Part shown: positions 1-9,078 of the stretch, piece by piece
How the letters are laid out: each line of letters begins with the position of its first letter
Numbering within the stretch: position 1 is the first letter of the stretch
Source: Argentina anserina
Lineage: Eukaryota; Streptophyta; Magnoliopsida; Rosales; Rosaceae
Reading direction: 5' to 3'
DNA: 64,000 nucleotides
NCBI RefSeq assembly: GCF_933775445.1
Contig: NC_065876.1
Coordinates: 13,578,001-13,642,000 of the forward strand
The notes under the pieces: generated by a model
Databases searched by the model: none
What the model saw: the letters and a program-made list of their open reading frames with translations, nothing else
Told to the model about the DNA's origin: nothing
Position numbers and translations under genes: made by a program

Positions 1-83
1 GATCGAAGATTGTTTCTGGACTAGCTGTTGTACATGCGTTACGTGGGTTTAAAAATAATTTTGGCAAGAACAAAAAAGGCCCA

Positions 84-1250
84 ATGACGAAATTTAAGAA
101 AGGAGATCCTTCTAAAATCTTCAAAAAGAAGTCGGTCTTGTATGAGTTACCATATTGGAAGGTTAGTATGTTTTCAATTATGTTTGCTGGTTATGGATTT
201 ACATTTTCTTTACATGACCAAAGTGTATGTTTGGTTCATTTTAGGTGCTACATATATGTGAAAACTTGGATGTCATGCACATAAAAGCTAGGGTTAGTGA
301 AGCTAGATGTGAACGACATATCTATAATTGGTAATGAGTGTCGTAGAGATCTTGAGTTACCAGAGTTGATTGATGATAAGATTCCTTTGTTAGAAAAACG
401 TGCAATGTTAGAGCTACCATTAGCACCTTATACATTAACAAAGGTTGAAAAACCTAAATTTTTTTAGTAAATTGTATGCTCAAAGGTATCCTGATGGATA
501 TTGCAGCAATATTAGTAATTGTGTGAAGCTGGATGAATCCAAATTGCTTAGTCTTAAGTCACATGACCATCATGTTTTAATGCAAGTTTGTTGCATTAAG
601 AAGGATATTACCTGAAGGCTTAAGAAAAATGATATAGCGGCTGTCATCATTTTTCAATGAGTTATGTCAAAGGGTACTAGACAAAAAACGATTAGAAGAG
701 TTGGAAGATGATATCATATTGACTTTATGCATGCTGGAGAGATATCCCCCCCCCCGGTCTTTCTCTGACATTATGATTCATCTTACTATTCATATTGGAA
801 AAGAGGCTAACGCATGTGGTCTAGTGCATTTTAGGTGGATGTACCCCTTCAAGAGGTAATGAAATTAAATAGGGTATGTCCATTAAAGTTCTTTTGTACA
901 AGTGTCCCTAATTTTCTGCTTGATAACTATTTCAATTTGCTTTATCTTATTCAAGATATATAAAGCTACTTAAAGACTGTGACAAATTGTGCTAGACCTG
1001 AAGGATCTATAGGAGAACACTATCTAGTTGATGAATGTTTGAGGTTTTGTGGTCTATACATGAAACATGTTGAGGCAATTAGTTCTAAAAAGAAAAAGAA
1101 ATGAAGGAGTTCAAGATGACACAATTATAGATGGCTCTACGCTGTTGAAAAGGCGTTCAATACTCTTATATGATGATGTACACAAAGATGTTAATCTTTA
1201 TGTCTTGCTTAATAGTGAGGAAGTAGTACCATATGTACAATAAGTATATG
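84..1250 (+). pseudogene. TNP2-like CACTA transposase, C-terminal half (DUF4218 region), broken
   Basis: Translation near 84-170 gives a motif typical of plant TNP2 transposases (KKKSVLYELPYWK). After what looks like an intron starting at about 162, the text resumes near 245 with a sequence resembling the family's NLDVMHIEKN segment. Further on come pieces matching the DUF4218 end: the methionine-rich helper segment around 590-720, the RWMYPF block near 833-850, and RPEGSIGEHY followed by a Cys-rich end near 998-1070. In the family these proteins cut the element ends. Stop codons (for example after 470 and 610), a run of C at 747 and several frameshifts show it is dead. The DDE-type core would lie left of the window. 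Confidence 0.75.
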
Positions 1251-1619
1251 ATTAATAACTTATTGATGTTGTATAAATTTGTTATAACTGAACTACAGAC
1301 TAACCCTAGCTAACACATTGTTATTAGGATTCATGACGATGAATTAATTTGTTCAAAACCTCATTTCCTTGATGAGAACAATTTGCTAGAGAGAAAGCTC
1401 ATTTAGAGACGTTCGTCTTTTGGTTACAATCCAAGGTTTGATAAAGTTTATTCTTTTGTGACTTCTAAAGTTCAATTTCTATGGTGACTAACACATTGAT
1501 CAGATTAGTCATGAAAGTGATTGTTTGTTTTTATATTAATAATGGACAGATTTTGTCAGAAGATAGTGTAGATGGTGTATTATCTAATACCCTGAAGTTG
1601 ATTGTCAAGGGGTCTAGAT

Positions 1620-2066
1620 TTTATGCAATGTCGCATACTGGTTTCGTAATAGATGGAAAACGGTATCACACTGCAGATGCAAAACTGTCTACTACAGATT
1701 ATGGCATCCATGTTGATCCAGATTCTAGCTTAAATTTAATTACAGTGTTTTAAGAGATATTTTGGTATTAGACTTCTATACTTTTCGTGTGGTTATATTT
1801 TAGTGTGATTGGGGAAACATTGTAAGAGGTGTTAAGGAGGATGGGTTCACTGTAGTTAACCTTCATGATGGTTTAGATAGAAAAGATCCTTTCATTTTAG
1901 CATCACATGCAAAACAAGTGTTCTATTCAAGAGAATCTGAGACTTCGAGTTGGTATGTGATGTTGAAGGCTCCTCTAAGAGGATTTCAAGATTTAGAACT
2001 TTCTGATGAGTCTGTTTTTACATCAAATGTTCCACAAAATATTTTTGCACTTGATGGTGATGTGTG
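1620..2066 (+). pseudogene. DUF4216-like C-terminal part of the CACTA transposase
   Basis: Two readable blocks separated by an intron-like gap (about 1753-1806): the first has SHTGFVIDGKRYHT, the second has GFTVVNLHDG followed by DPFILASHAKQVFY. The second pattern (hydrophobic strand, then DPFILASQAKQVFY) is the signature of DUF4216, which follows the transposase body in plant CACTA proteins. The block ends near the TGA at about 2066. No function beyond membership in the transposase is known to me. The rest of the interval to 2530 has no coding signal. Confidence 0.7.
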
Positions 2067-2539
2067 AAGTTTTCTGTGTACTCTTTTAATTTGTAGATGT
2101 CAGATATGGAACATTTTACCTTATATATATCCAAAGTGTAATCCCTTGTACGTAGTAACTGAAATTTCTGTTTCAACACTTGATTTGATGTCTCAATTGT
2201 GATTTCAGTATTCATTTGTTCTGTTTTACTACTTGATTTTGCTACTTTCAGTATTCATTTGTTTTTATTGTGTACTTGATTTGATGTTTCAGCTATTTTC
2301 AATCTCTAAAGTTTTGTATCAGCATTTGATTTGATGTCTCAGCTTGTACTTATTATCTGTTTGTATTAACAGTTTTCCCGGAACCTAAACACCTTTGTAC
2401 ACTTTTGGTGGACTATTTAGAGATATGTCTAAGGTATAAATTTATGTATAGACTTAACTATACACTTCTGTTTGTATTCACACTTCTGCGTTATTTAACA
2501 ATCTAAATATCTCATTTATGTTTAGATTGCAACTGCCGG

Positions 2540-4081
2540 GAGAAAGCGAAGTCGAAGTGGTTGGATTGAAGAGCTGAGATAGGAGGAGAAACATAGCAAA
2601 GTACATGACCTGCAACACAATCTTCCAAACTGAATATACCCATTATGTTAGTGCCAATGGAAAGAAAAAGAGAGGCAGTACATATTTGCAAGTCATAGTA
2701 ACTGGAGAAAAATAGAGGAGATTAGTGGAATGGAATGCAAAGGGCAACCTATGGGGAAAGTGTTTGTGAACTTTTCATCAACTTTGGGAATTATAGCACG
2801 AGAACAAGTGCCAATTACCATTGACAATTGGCATCGTGTCGATGATCCAAAAAGGGACCAATTCTGGACTCTTTTGATGGTAATATACATGTGCTATTTG
2901 TTTAATTATAATGTATTTTATAATATGCCATGTCTCAGTTGACAGTAACAACTAAATTTATAGTCGACAGTAGTAGGTACATTCCCAGTTGACAGTAGTA
3001 CATTTCTAGTCGGATGGTTGCTAGTAATAATTTATATGTTCATTTTTACTTTGCAGCAAAATTACGTACTTGATGTTTGTTATAAACTTTTTATCTTGAT
3101 GCAAATGGGAAAATTATGGAGGTCCTGGAAATATGACATTTCAACTGATATAAGAAAGATTGATGAATCCAGATCAACCAAGGATGAGAGAAAAAATTGG
3201 TTGGGTAAACTGAAGCCATCAGTTGTAAATCAGCTTGAGTGGGATAAATTCATGCAATTCCGAATGACACTTAAATGGCAGGTAAGTAACTTGATCAATG
3301 ATTTTCTTAACTTATTTCATAGTTTTCACTTTAAACTTTGACTTCTGAACTGTCCTATAAAATTCATTTGTAGGAGAAAAGTAAGAAATGAGAGAAATAA
3401 GAGCAAAACAAACAATAACTCACACTATAAGCAGAGAATGGTATGTGCGGATGGAACATAAACATGTAAGTCATTTGTTAAAATTTCTTGAGTTCAATTG
3501 CCTTTCATGATCCTTTGATGTGTTGGTTTAATATCTTTGTTGGTTGTAGCTCACTAGCTTATTTCAGTAGCTTTACATGTGCTAAATCTATTGTAACTTG
3601 CTACTGAGTTTAGCATTTTCTAAATTTCATGTTTAGAATGAACAACACCTTGACCAGCCTTTGACAATAGCAAAACTTTGGATTAAAGGACATGTGCTAA
3701 AGAAAAGTAAAAATCTTGTTGTTGCTGCCAAAGTTGTATGCATTCCACACCTTCTCTTATGTTCAAATTAGACGTGTATAATTAGATTCGTTGTTGATAT
3801 GTTAAAATAACTGAATTTTGTAAGCTGAGGTCCAAGCTAAAATTGACTAGTTTCCACCGACTGATGATGGTGAAGTTGCCACATAAGAGGATGTATTGAC
3901 TCAAGTTCTTGGTAAAGATCGCCCTGGTCGTATAAGAGGTCTTGGGGCTAGGGTTACAAAAACAAAGATAGGTTTTGGTTCACGTCATGACTCCAAATAT
4001 GAAAAATTGAGGTTTGAATTGAACAAAGAAGCTGCACATAGGAAAAAGTTGGAAGATATAATAGCAAAGAAGCAAGGATAA
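2540..4081 (+). pseudogene. Transposase_24 (Ptta/En/Spm) protein, multi-exon, decayed
   Basis: Exon-like pieces occur at about 2728-2880 (GQPMGKVFVNFSSTLGIIAR then the PITIDNWHRVDDPKRDQFW block), 3055-3285 (QLG-like helix, KKLWRSWKYD-like block and a Lys-rich stretch), 3640-3735, and 3896-4081 (VLGKDRPGRIRGLGARVTKT followed by a coiled-coil ending). This order matches the plant En/Spm family in which a DNA-binding region is followed by the GKD(R)PGR(I)RG motif and a C-terminal coiled coil. A splice donor (GTAAGT) follows the second exon at about 3282. Premature stops in several pieces indicate a pseudogene. It lies downstream of the TNP2-like remnant on the same strand, as in complete elements. 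Confidence 0.7.
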
Positions 4082-4588
4082 ATTTGGTAAGTACGTATTT
4101 AGCCATAAACTTGTTCAAATTTATTTTCAGCTTATCTTCAAAGTTCTAATTCTGTTGATGTATGTGATTTGCAAATTTGATTGTAATCTGGATGTTTGTG
4201 ATTTTAAAAACTTGTATTGTTGTGAAGGAAAGTAAGAAACTTGATGTTGGAAATGGTGGCCCTGATATTGGTTAGTTTTAGATGAGGTGGAACAAAGGTT
4301 GTGACATGAGCTGAAACGTTGTATAGATCCTATTATAAATAATTTGATGTATATATGGCAAAGTTGGAACACTTAGTGAAAGAGTTGAACTTTCTAATTG
4401 TATATATGTCTAGGATGAATTAAATGATGATGATGATGCTACTACAAGTGGAGAACACGATCTGCCTGTAACTTCTAAGGTAATATATTCATCAATATAG
4501 TTTTGTTCTAGTTTTATGTTATGGTTGCGGCATAATGCTTATGTAGCTTCAAATTTTTAAGTAGAATAAAGTCCAATGTGATGCAAGT

Positions 4589-4918
4589 GCAACTGCAGAG
4601 GGTGTTAGAACCCTAAGGGTATGCCTAATTGTGTTTCCCTAATTCTCTTTTCATATATCATCACATCCTTGAACCAATATATAGGATTAGGGTATTGTTG
4701 GACTGGTTACCAGGTAACTAACTCTTTTTTTATTGATTGTAGTTGGGACAACTGCAACTGCAGAGGTTGTTAGAACCCCAAGGGTATGCCTAATTGTGTT
4801 TCCCTAATTCTCTTTTCATATGTCATCAAATCCTTGAACCAATATATACAATTAGTGTATTGTTGGACTGGTTACCAGGTAACTAACTCTTTTTTATTGA
4901 CTGTAGTCGGGATAGAGC
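4589..4918 (+). repeat. 165-bp tandem duplication, two copies
   Basis: The stretch 4589-4753 is repeated at 4754-4918 with a few substitutions. Each copy holds a short exon end (GCAACTGCAGAGG...), a donor-like GTATGCC, an AT-rich body, and a pyrimidine tract ending in GTAG. It is therefore an exon-edge plus intron unit copied in tandem inside the CACTA gene. Confidence 0.85.
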
Positions 4919-5190
4919 AACAGCCATCACCATTCAGTTAACGACAAGTGCAAGTTTATGGAAATGGTGAAGTAATTGCCATAGGTGTATTCTCATTAAT
5001 GGATCCTAAATCAACAGTCCATGGCTACACACTTGGACCAGATTGCTATAGGATTTCAATTGAAGATGTACTTGTGGAAAGAGCAGAATTTTATAGAGCC
5101 GTTCTTGAGTTTTCAAACCTTGAAAATGCACGTGGAAGCATAATGGTTTGGCCAATAAAATACCTTGTATTTGATGAAGCGGAATCATAA
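4918..5190 (+). pseudogene. Last exon of the CACTA Transposase_24 gene
   Basis: An open segment of about 80 codons reading VYGNGEVIAIGVF, GYTLGPDCYRISIEDVLVER and IMVWPIKYLVFDEAES, ending in TAA at 5188-5190. The pattern (short hydrophobic strand, LGP-C--V/I-V/I-VL, A--AWP) is the conserved tail of plant En/Spm Transposase_24 proteins. It follows the 165-bp tandem duplication directly, so the acceptor GTAG near 4905-4908 may be its splice site. The first codon in the window (CAA) is not a start; the exon depends on upstream coding that is broken. Confidence 0.65.
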
Positions 5191-5727
5191 GGTACGATTA
5201 TATTTTTTGTAAGAAAAACAATTAGTTTCTATTAAGAGAGACTTGGAGTCATTATAAGTTAATAGGTTCAGAAGTTGGTCACTTGTCTAATATTGCTATT
5301 GGTATATGTTTGCTTTATGGTTTGTGGTGCATTTAGACTATTGACTGTCTTTTCAAAATTTGGTAATAAGTAGAGTATAAAGATCTCAAAGAAATAGTTG
5401 AGTGTGCTCCCTTTTTGTTCAAAATTTTGTGCATGCATATATTGAGCCAAACATGTTCCTTTTTGTTTTGACTGTCCTTTACTTCATCATGGAAATCATA
5501 ACTTGTCATTCTGACTCTCTATGACTCTTATATTGCTTGATTGCGATCCCAGTTGTTGTTTCCTATTATTGTTTTGTTGGTGTCAATTAGAGGTGACAAA
5601 CGGGCTGACCAAGCCCGACCCATTTTAAGTGGGCCAAAACCATATCTGTGTCGTTGATGTGAAATTTAAATTAAACCTCGCAAATGTACGAATTGTCATT
5701 AGTATAGTATGTAAATACGAGGTCGTT
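5191..5727. other. Intergenic stretch between CACTA remnant and solo LTR
   Basis: AT-rich, with no supported coding. Short open frames have no recognisable motif. The 5-bp target duplication TCGTT of the next element is at 5723-5727. Confidence 0.6.
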
Positions 5728-6045
5728 TGTAATAACCCTAATTTTCAAACAATATTTGAGTTTGATTGGAATTCCATAAAATTGTGAAATTTAATTAGAA
5801 TGAGTGTGAGTGGTGGCGACGTTATGAAACGAAAAACGAAAACGTTCTCGGAACGTTTGAATCGAAAAACGTTACGTTTCCGAACGAATATATCGACTTT
5901 TATTCCGTCGATCGTTTGTGAAAACTTTCTTCACGAACGTCGTAGAGCTCGTCGATACGAGTACGTGGACATGTGACACGTTCGAATCGGACGTCGGAGG
6001 TGAAAGTTATTAACGATTGAAGTTAGTTTCCGATTTAGAAAGGGG

Positions 6046-6092
6046 TATAAAAGGAAAACTTATCAGTTTAGGGTTTCCAAAATTGGAAACCC
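6046..6092 (+). promoter_or_regulatory. LTR promoter: TATA box and start-site palindrome
   Basis: TATAAAAG lies at 6046-6053. About 20 bases downstream, near where transcription would begin, is a palindrome with 10-base arms, GGGTTTCCAA (6071-6080) and TTGGAAACCC (6083-6092), separated by AA. The sister LTR keeps the same arrangement (TATA at 9292, palindrome at 9317-9338). A CT-rich leader follows in both copies. The start site itself is inferred. Confidence 0.6.
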
Positions 6093-7710
6093 CTCATTCT
6101 CTCCCTCTCCTTCCACCCGCGTGCCTCCCTTTTTCTCTCTTTCCCTCTCCCTCACCGATCTCACTCCTTCGCCGATTCTCCACCACCGCACGTCCGTGAG
6201 CCACACCGCCAGCACAGCGAGCATCGCACGGCCTGCTGCAGTCGACCCCGAGGTCGACGCACTGTCTCTCGCCGTCGTGGTGACTCGCTGCACGTCACCG
6301 AGCCCAGATCGACTGGTTCAAGCTCGTCGGCGATCCTCCGGTGCTTCCACGGCGTGATAGAGGTAAGGGTTGTGAAATTGAATGGGTTGTGATGTTGTTG
6401 TATTGATTGTGGAGATTTTTGGGGAGAATCGGAGGTGGATGGAGGAGAGGGTTACCGCGTGGGGGTGCGTGGGTTAGCTTAGGAGTGGTCGGAGACCGTA
6501 GGAAGGTGGAGGAGGACGAGAGGATGGTTTTTGGGGCGGAGGTGACGTGATACGCTCCGGTGTCGGAGTAGGCGCGTGGGCCCCACGCGCGGTCGCCGGC
6601 GAGTGGCGCGTGAACAGTGACTCCGACACAGTAAATTGTAAATTTTTTTTACGTACGGTGAATGTAAAAAATAATTTACGTACAGTAAAATTAAATTTTA
6701 TTTACATATGGTAAATGTAAATTTAAATTACATTCAGTAAATGTAAAAAGTAATTTTAGAAGGGTAAATCAGTAATTAATATTTACTGAGACAGAATGTA
6801 TATTTGAATAGTTTTTTATACGTACAGAAATACGTGAACAGTATGTACTCGTACAGGGATATGCAATGGATGAGTATTTGTACAGTAATACATGAATAGT
6901 AAATACGTGAATAGTATACAGTGAATAGTTTCAATGAACAGTGATTCGAAACAACAGAAATTGCTGAACAGTAACAGATTATTACTGTTACGGCATTTAA
7001 GGTTTACGAAACGTTTGTAAATTCTTTTCTTATCTTTTCAAGGTGATCAATAAATCAAGGAAAGGAATTATCTTCGGAAATTGTGGAATTACGCTCGAGT
7101 TGATAAGGTGAGTAAAATCTCACCTATTTACGAATCTACCCTTGTGGAGATTCAAGATGTTGCAAGAGTTTTTAATATTGATTTACGACATGTATACGAT
7201 ATAGCGGATTACATATATATTGTATAAATGGTAATAAGTACATATATATATATAGTTTGCTATATTATATACTGTTATGAATTCATTATAATTGGTCAGT
7301 TCGATGACGAGAATTAAATATTGAGCATGTGATTTAATTTGTACAATAATGAGTAGATTATTGTACGTGATTTTAACGTTGTGATTTGTTAAATCGTTTT
7401 GTCTTCGGGCGTGTTAAAGAAATATGACATGTATATAATAAAGTGGATTGTATATATATGGTATAAATGGTAAATAGGTACATATATATAGTTTGCTATA
7501 TTATATACTGTTAGGATTTCGTTTGTGAATTATGATCACAGTGGTGATGAGAATTATATATTGAGTACGTGATGAAATTTGTACAATAATAAGTACATTA
7601 TTGTACGTGTTTATGTCTTCGGACCAGTCTTCGGACGTGTGTGGCATGTCGGAACCTAGCCTTTGGCCGGGCGAAAGTTACGATACAGTTAAAGCTCTAG
7701 TCTGTCTGCC

Positions 7711-7842
7711 GGACATCGGGTAGCGAGGAGGTTGCCCGATGTTGGACATAGGGTAGCGAGGAGGTTGCCCTATGTCGGGAGTAGGGTAGCGAGGAGGTTG
7801 CCCTATGCCGGGCGTTGGGTAGCGAGGAGGTTGCCCAACGTC
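7711..7842 (+). repeat. 33-bp tandem repeat, four units, each a hairpin
   Basis: The core TAGCGAGGAGGTTG recurs at 7721, 7754, 7787 and 7820, exactly 33 bp apart. Each core is flanked by an inverted repeat: ACATCGGG/CCCGATGT, GACATAGGG/CCCTATGTC, TAGGG/CCCTA and CGTTGGG/CCCAACG. Stem sequences differ between units but mostly stay self-complementary. Another hairpin, TTGGGCAA/TTGCCCAA, is at 7911-7935. The sister LTR has one such unit (10832-10855) and a matching second hairpin (10926-10951). Confidence 0.85.
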
Positions 7843-8490
7843 GGCGGTGTACTATATGCGGGGTAACAGAGGTGTACCAACGCTCATTAGTACTCGTATT
7901 ATAAATGCATTTGGGCAAACAGAGGGGTTGCCCAATTTCTCATGAGTACTTTCATTTTCATATTTTCGGGACAACCAGATGGGCCGTCCATTGACTCATG
8001 AGTGCATTTATATTTTGTTGATTTGTGGATTGACATATATATTGATATGCGAGTTATATTTGTTTTATTTTACTCATACGAGCTGTAAAGCTTACCGGGT
8101 TTGTGTTTACAATCCCGGTACACCAATCCGATGGTGTAGGGGATACTACTGCAGGTGTCGATTCGTGAGAATCTAAGGACAACTCTGGGGACTCGAAGTC
8201 GTTCATTATCCTGCTTGTGGTGAGGTTTCTATTGTGGATTTGTGTGAGAACTTGTGAGGATTTATTTATGGTTTTATGAGAAATTGTGAGGATTATTACA
8301 TTTCCATTTTTATGTAATATGGATTATAAATTTGGGTTGTAATAATTGGTTTGTCTAAGTTGTATTGAGAACTCAGTAATGATCCGCTGTGACATTTTAA
8401 AAGATTTCGATTTCATTGAGATTGTTTGGTGTTTAACGACTTTAAAATTTTGAGTTTTTAAGCTCGAAATTTTGGGGTCGTTACATCGTT

Positions 8491-8673
8491 CTAACTAGGG
8501 ATTGAGAATCGATTTAATTCTAACTTAATTGATCTAAACTAAGAACATAGATTTTAGGTTTTCAAATAAAAAATTATAAAAGAAAAAAGGGTATCAGAAT
8601 CAACCACCTAACAACCCTATTTATGAGAGTCTTCTGATTTTGATCATTTTGCATGCCCAATATATATAAGGAT
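8491..8673. other. Spacer between solo LTR and foldback MITE
   Basis: AT-rich sequence with no primer-binding site, polypurine tract or coding motif. It therefore does not look like the internal part of an LTR element. Confidence 0.5.
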
Positions 8674-9035
8674 TTTCAGGTGCGGACGTCCATACCTTAC
8701 ATAAGGTAAAGATTCTCCAATTCCGGCGACGGCATGTCTCAATTGCGGGGCGGACCACGACAGTTGTACTCCCCACCTCCCGGCGGTCCCGTCTGTGTCG
8801 GTCGAAGCTCCATCGGTGACTCACGGTGGCCGAAATAACGAAATCACCGGAATCTGCCCAGAAACTTGATTTTTACAGATTACGGCCGTCGTGGGTCACT
8901 GATGGAGTTCCAAACGGCACAAACGAGATCGCTGGGAGGTGGGTAGTGCGGTTGTACTGGTCCGTCGCGCCATTGCGGCCTGCCGTCTCCAGAATCAAAA
9001 CATCTGCATGGTGCAGACGTCCGCACCTGAAACTG
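8674..9035. mobile_element. Foldback MITE of about 360 bp
   Basis: The two halves are imperfect inverted copies of each other. The outer ends TTTCAGGTGCGGACGTC (from about 8674) and its complement GACGTCCGCACCTGAAA (to about 9032) match closely. Inner blocks also match, for example CTCCCCACCTCCC at 8770-8782 against GGGAGGTGGGTAG at 8935-8947, and GAAGCTCCATCGGTGACTC against the complement of GGGTCACTGATGGAGTTCC. Arms are roughly 165 bp and about 70% alike by eye. It is GC-rich compared with its AT-rich flanks (ATATATATAA left, ATGTATATAT right). No clear target duplication was found. Short open frames within it are not credible genes. Confidence 0.7.
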
Positions 9036-9078
9036 CATGTATATATATATAATATATCTTCTTGGTTTTCTTGTCTAA

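Larger units (their letters stand above)
1..5190 (+). mobile_element. CACTA (En/Spm) DNA transposon remnant, left end outside window
   Basis: All coding traces here lie on the plus strand in the usual order of a plant CACTA element: the end of a TNP2-type transposase with its DUF4218 and DUF4216 parts, then a second gene of the Transposase_24 (Ptta/En/Spm) type. The reading frames are broken by introns, stop codons and frameshifts, so no intact product is possible. No CACTA terminal repeat was seen; the left end precedes the window and the right end is unclear, somewhere after 5190. The assignment rests on protein motifs recognised by eye. Confidence 0.8.
5728..8485 (+). mobile_element. Solo LTR, about 2.76 kb, of a large LTR retrotransposon (probably Ty3/gypsy)
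   Basis: The element starts TGTAATAACCC (5728) and ends GGGTCGTTACA (8485), an inverted TG...CA terminus, and is flanked by a perfect 5-bp direct repeat TCGTT at 5723-5727 and 8486-8490. There is no internal coding region, so it is a solo LTR left by recombination. The family call to Ty3/gypsy is inferred only from LTR length and the TGTAACGACCC-like end. It carries a TATA box (6046), a CT-rich leader, a 33-bp repeat array (7711-7842) and AT-rich domains with (TA)n near 7240 and 7480. A diverged sister copy follows at 9079. Confidence 0.9.

Noticed and set aside
6017..6357. Open frames in the CT/GC-rich leader of the first LTR, and similarly at 9310-9682
   Set aside because: Frame and translation are not conserved between the two LTR copies; the composition alone produces them.
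7711..7842. Regular repeats with spacers, reminiscent of a CRISPR array
   Set aside because: The period is 33 bp with no unique spacers, in a plant LTR, and no cas genes exist. It is a tandem hairpin repeat.
8486..9078. The two long LTRs as the paired ends of one element with a deleted interior
   Set aside because: The first LTR has its own perfect duplication on both sides, so it is a solo LTR, and the spacer has no retrotransposon hallmarks.
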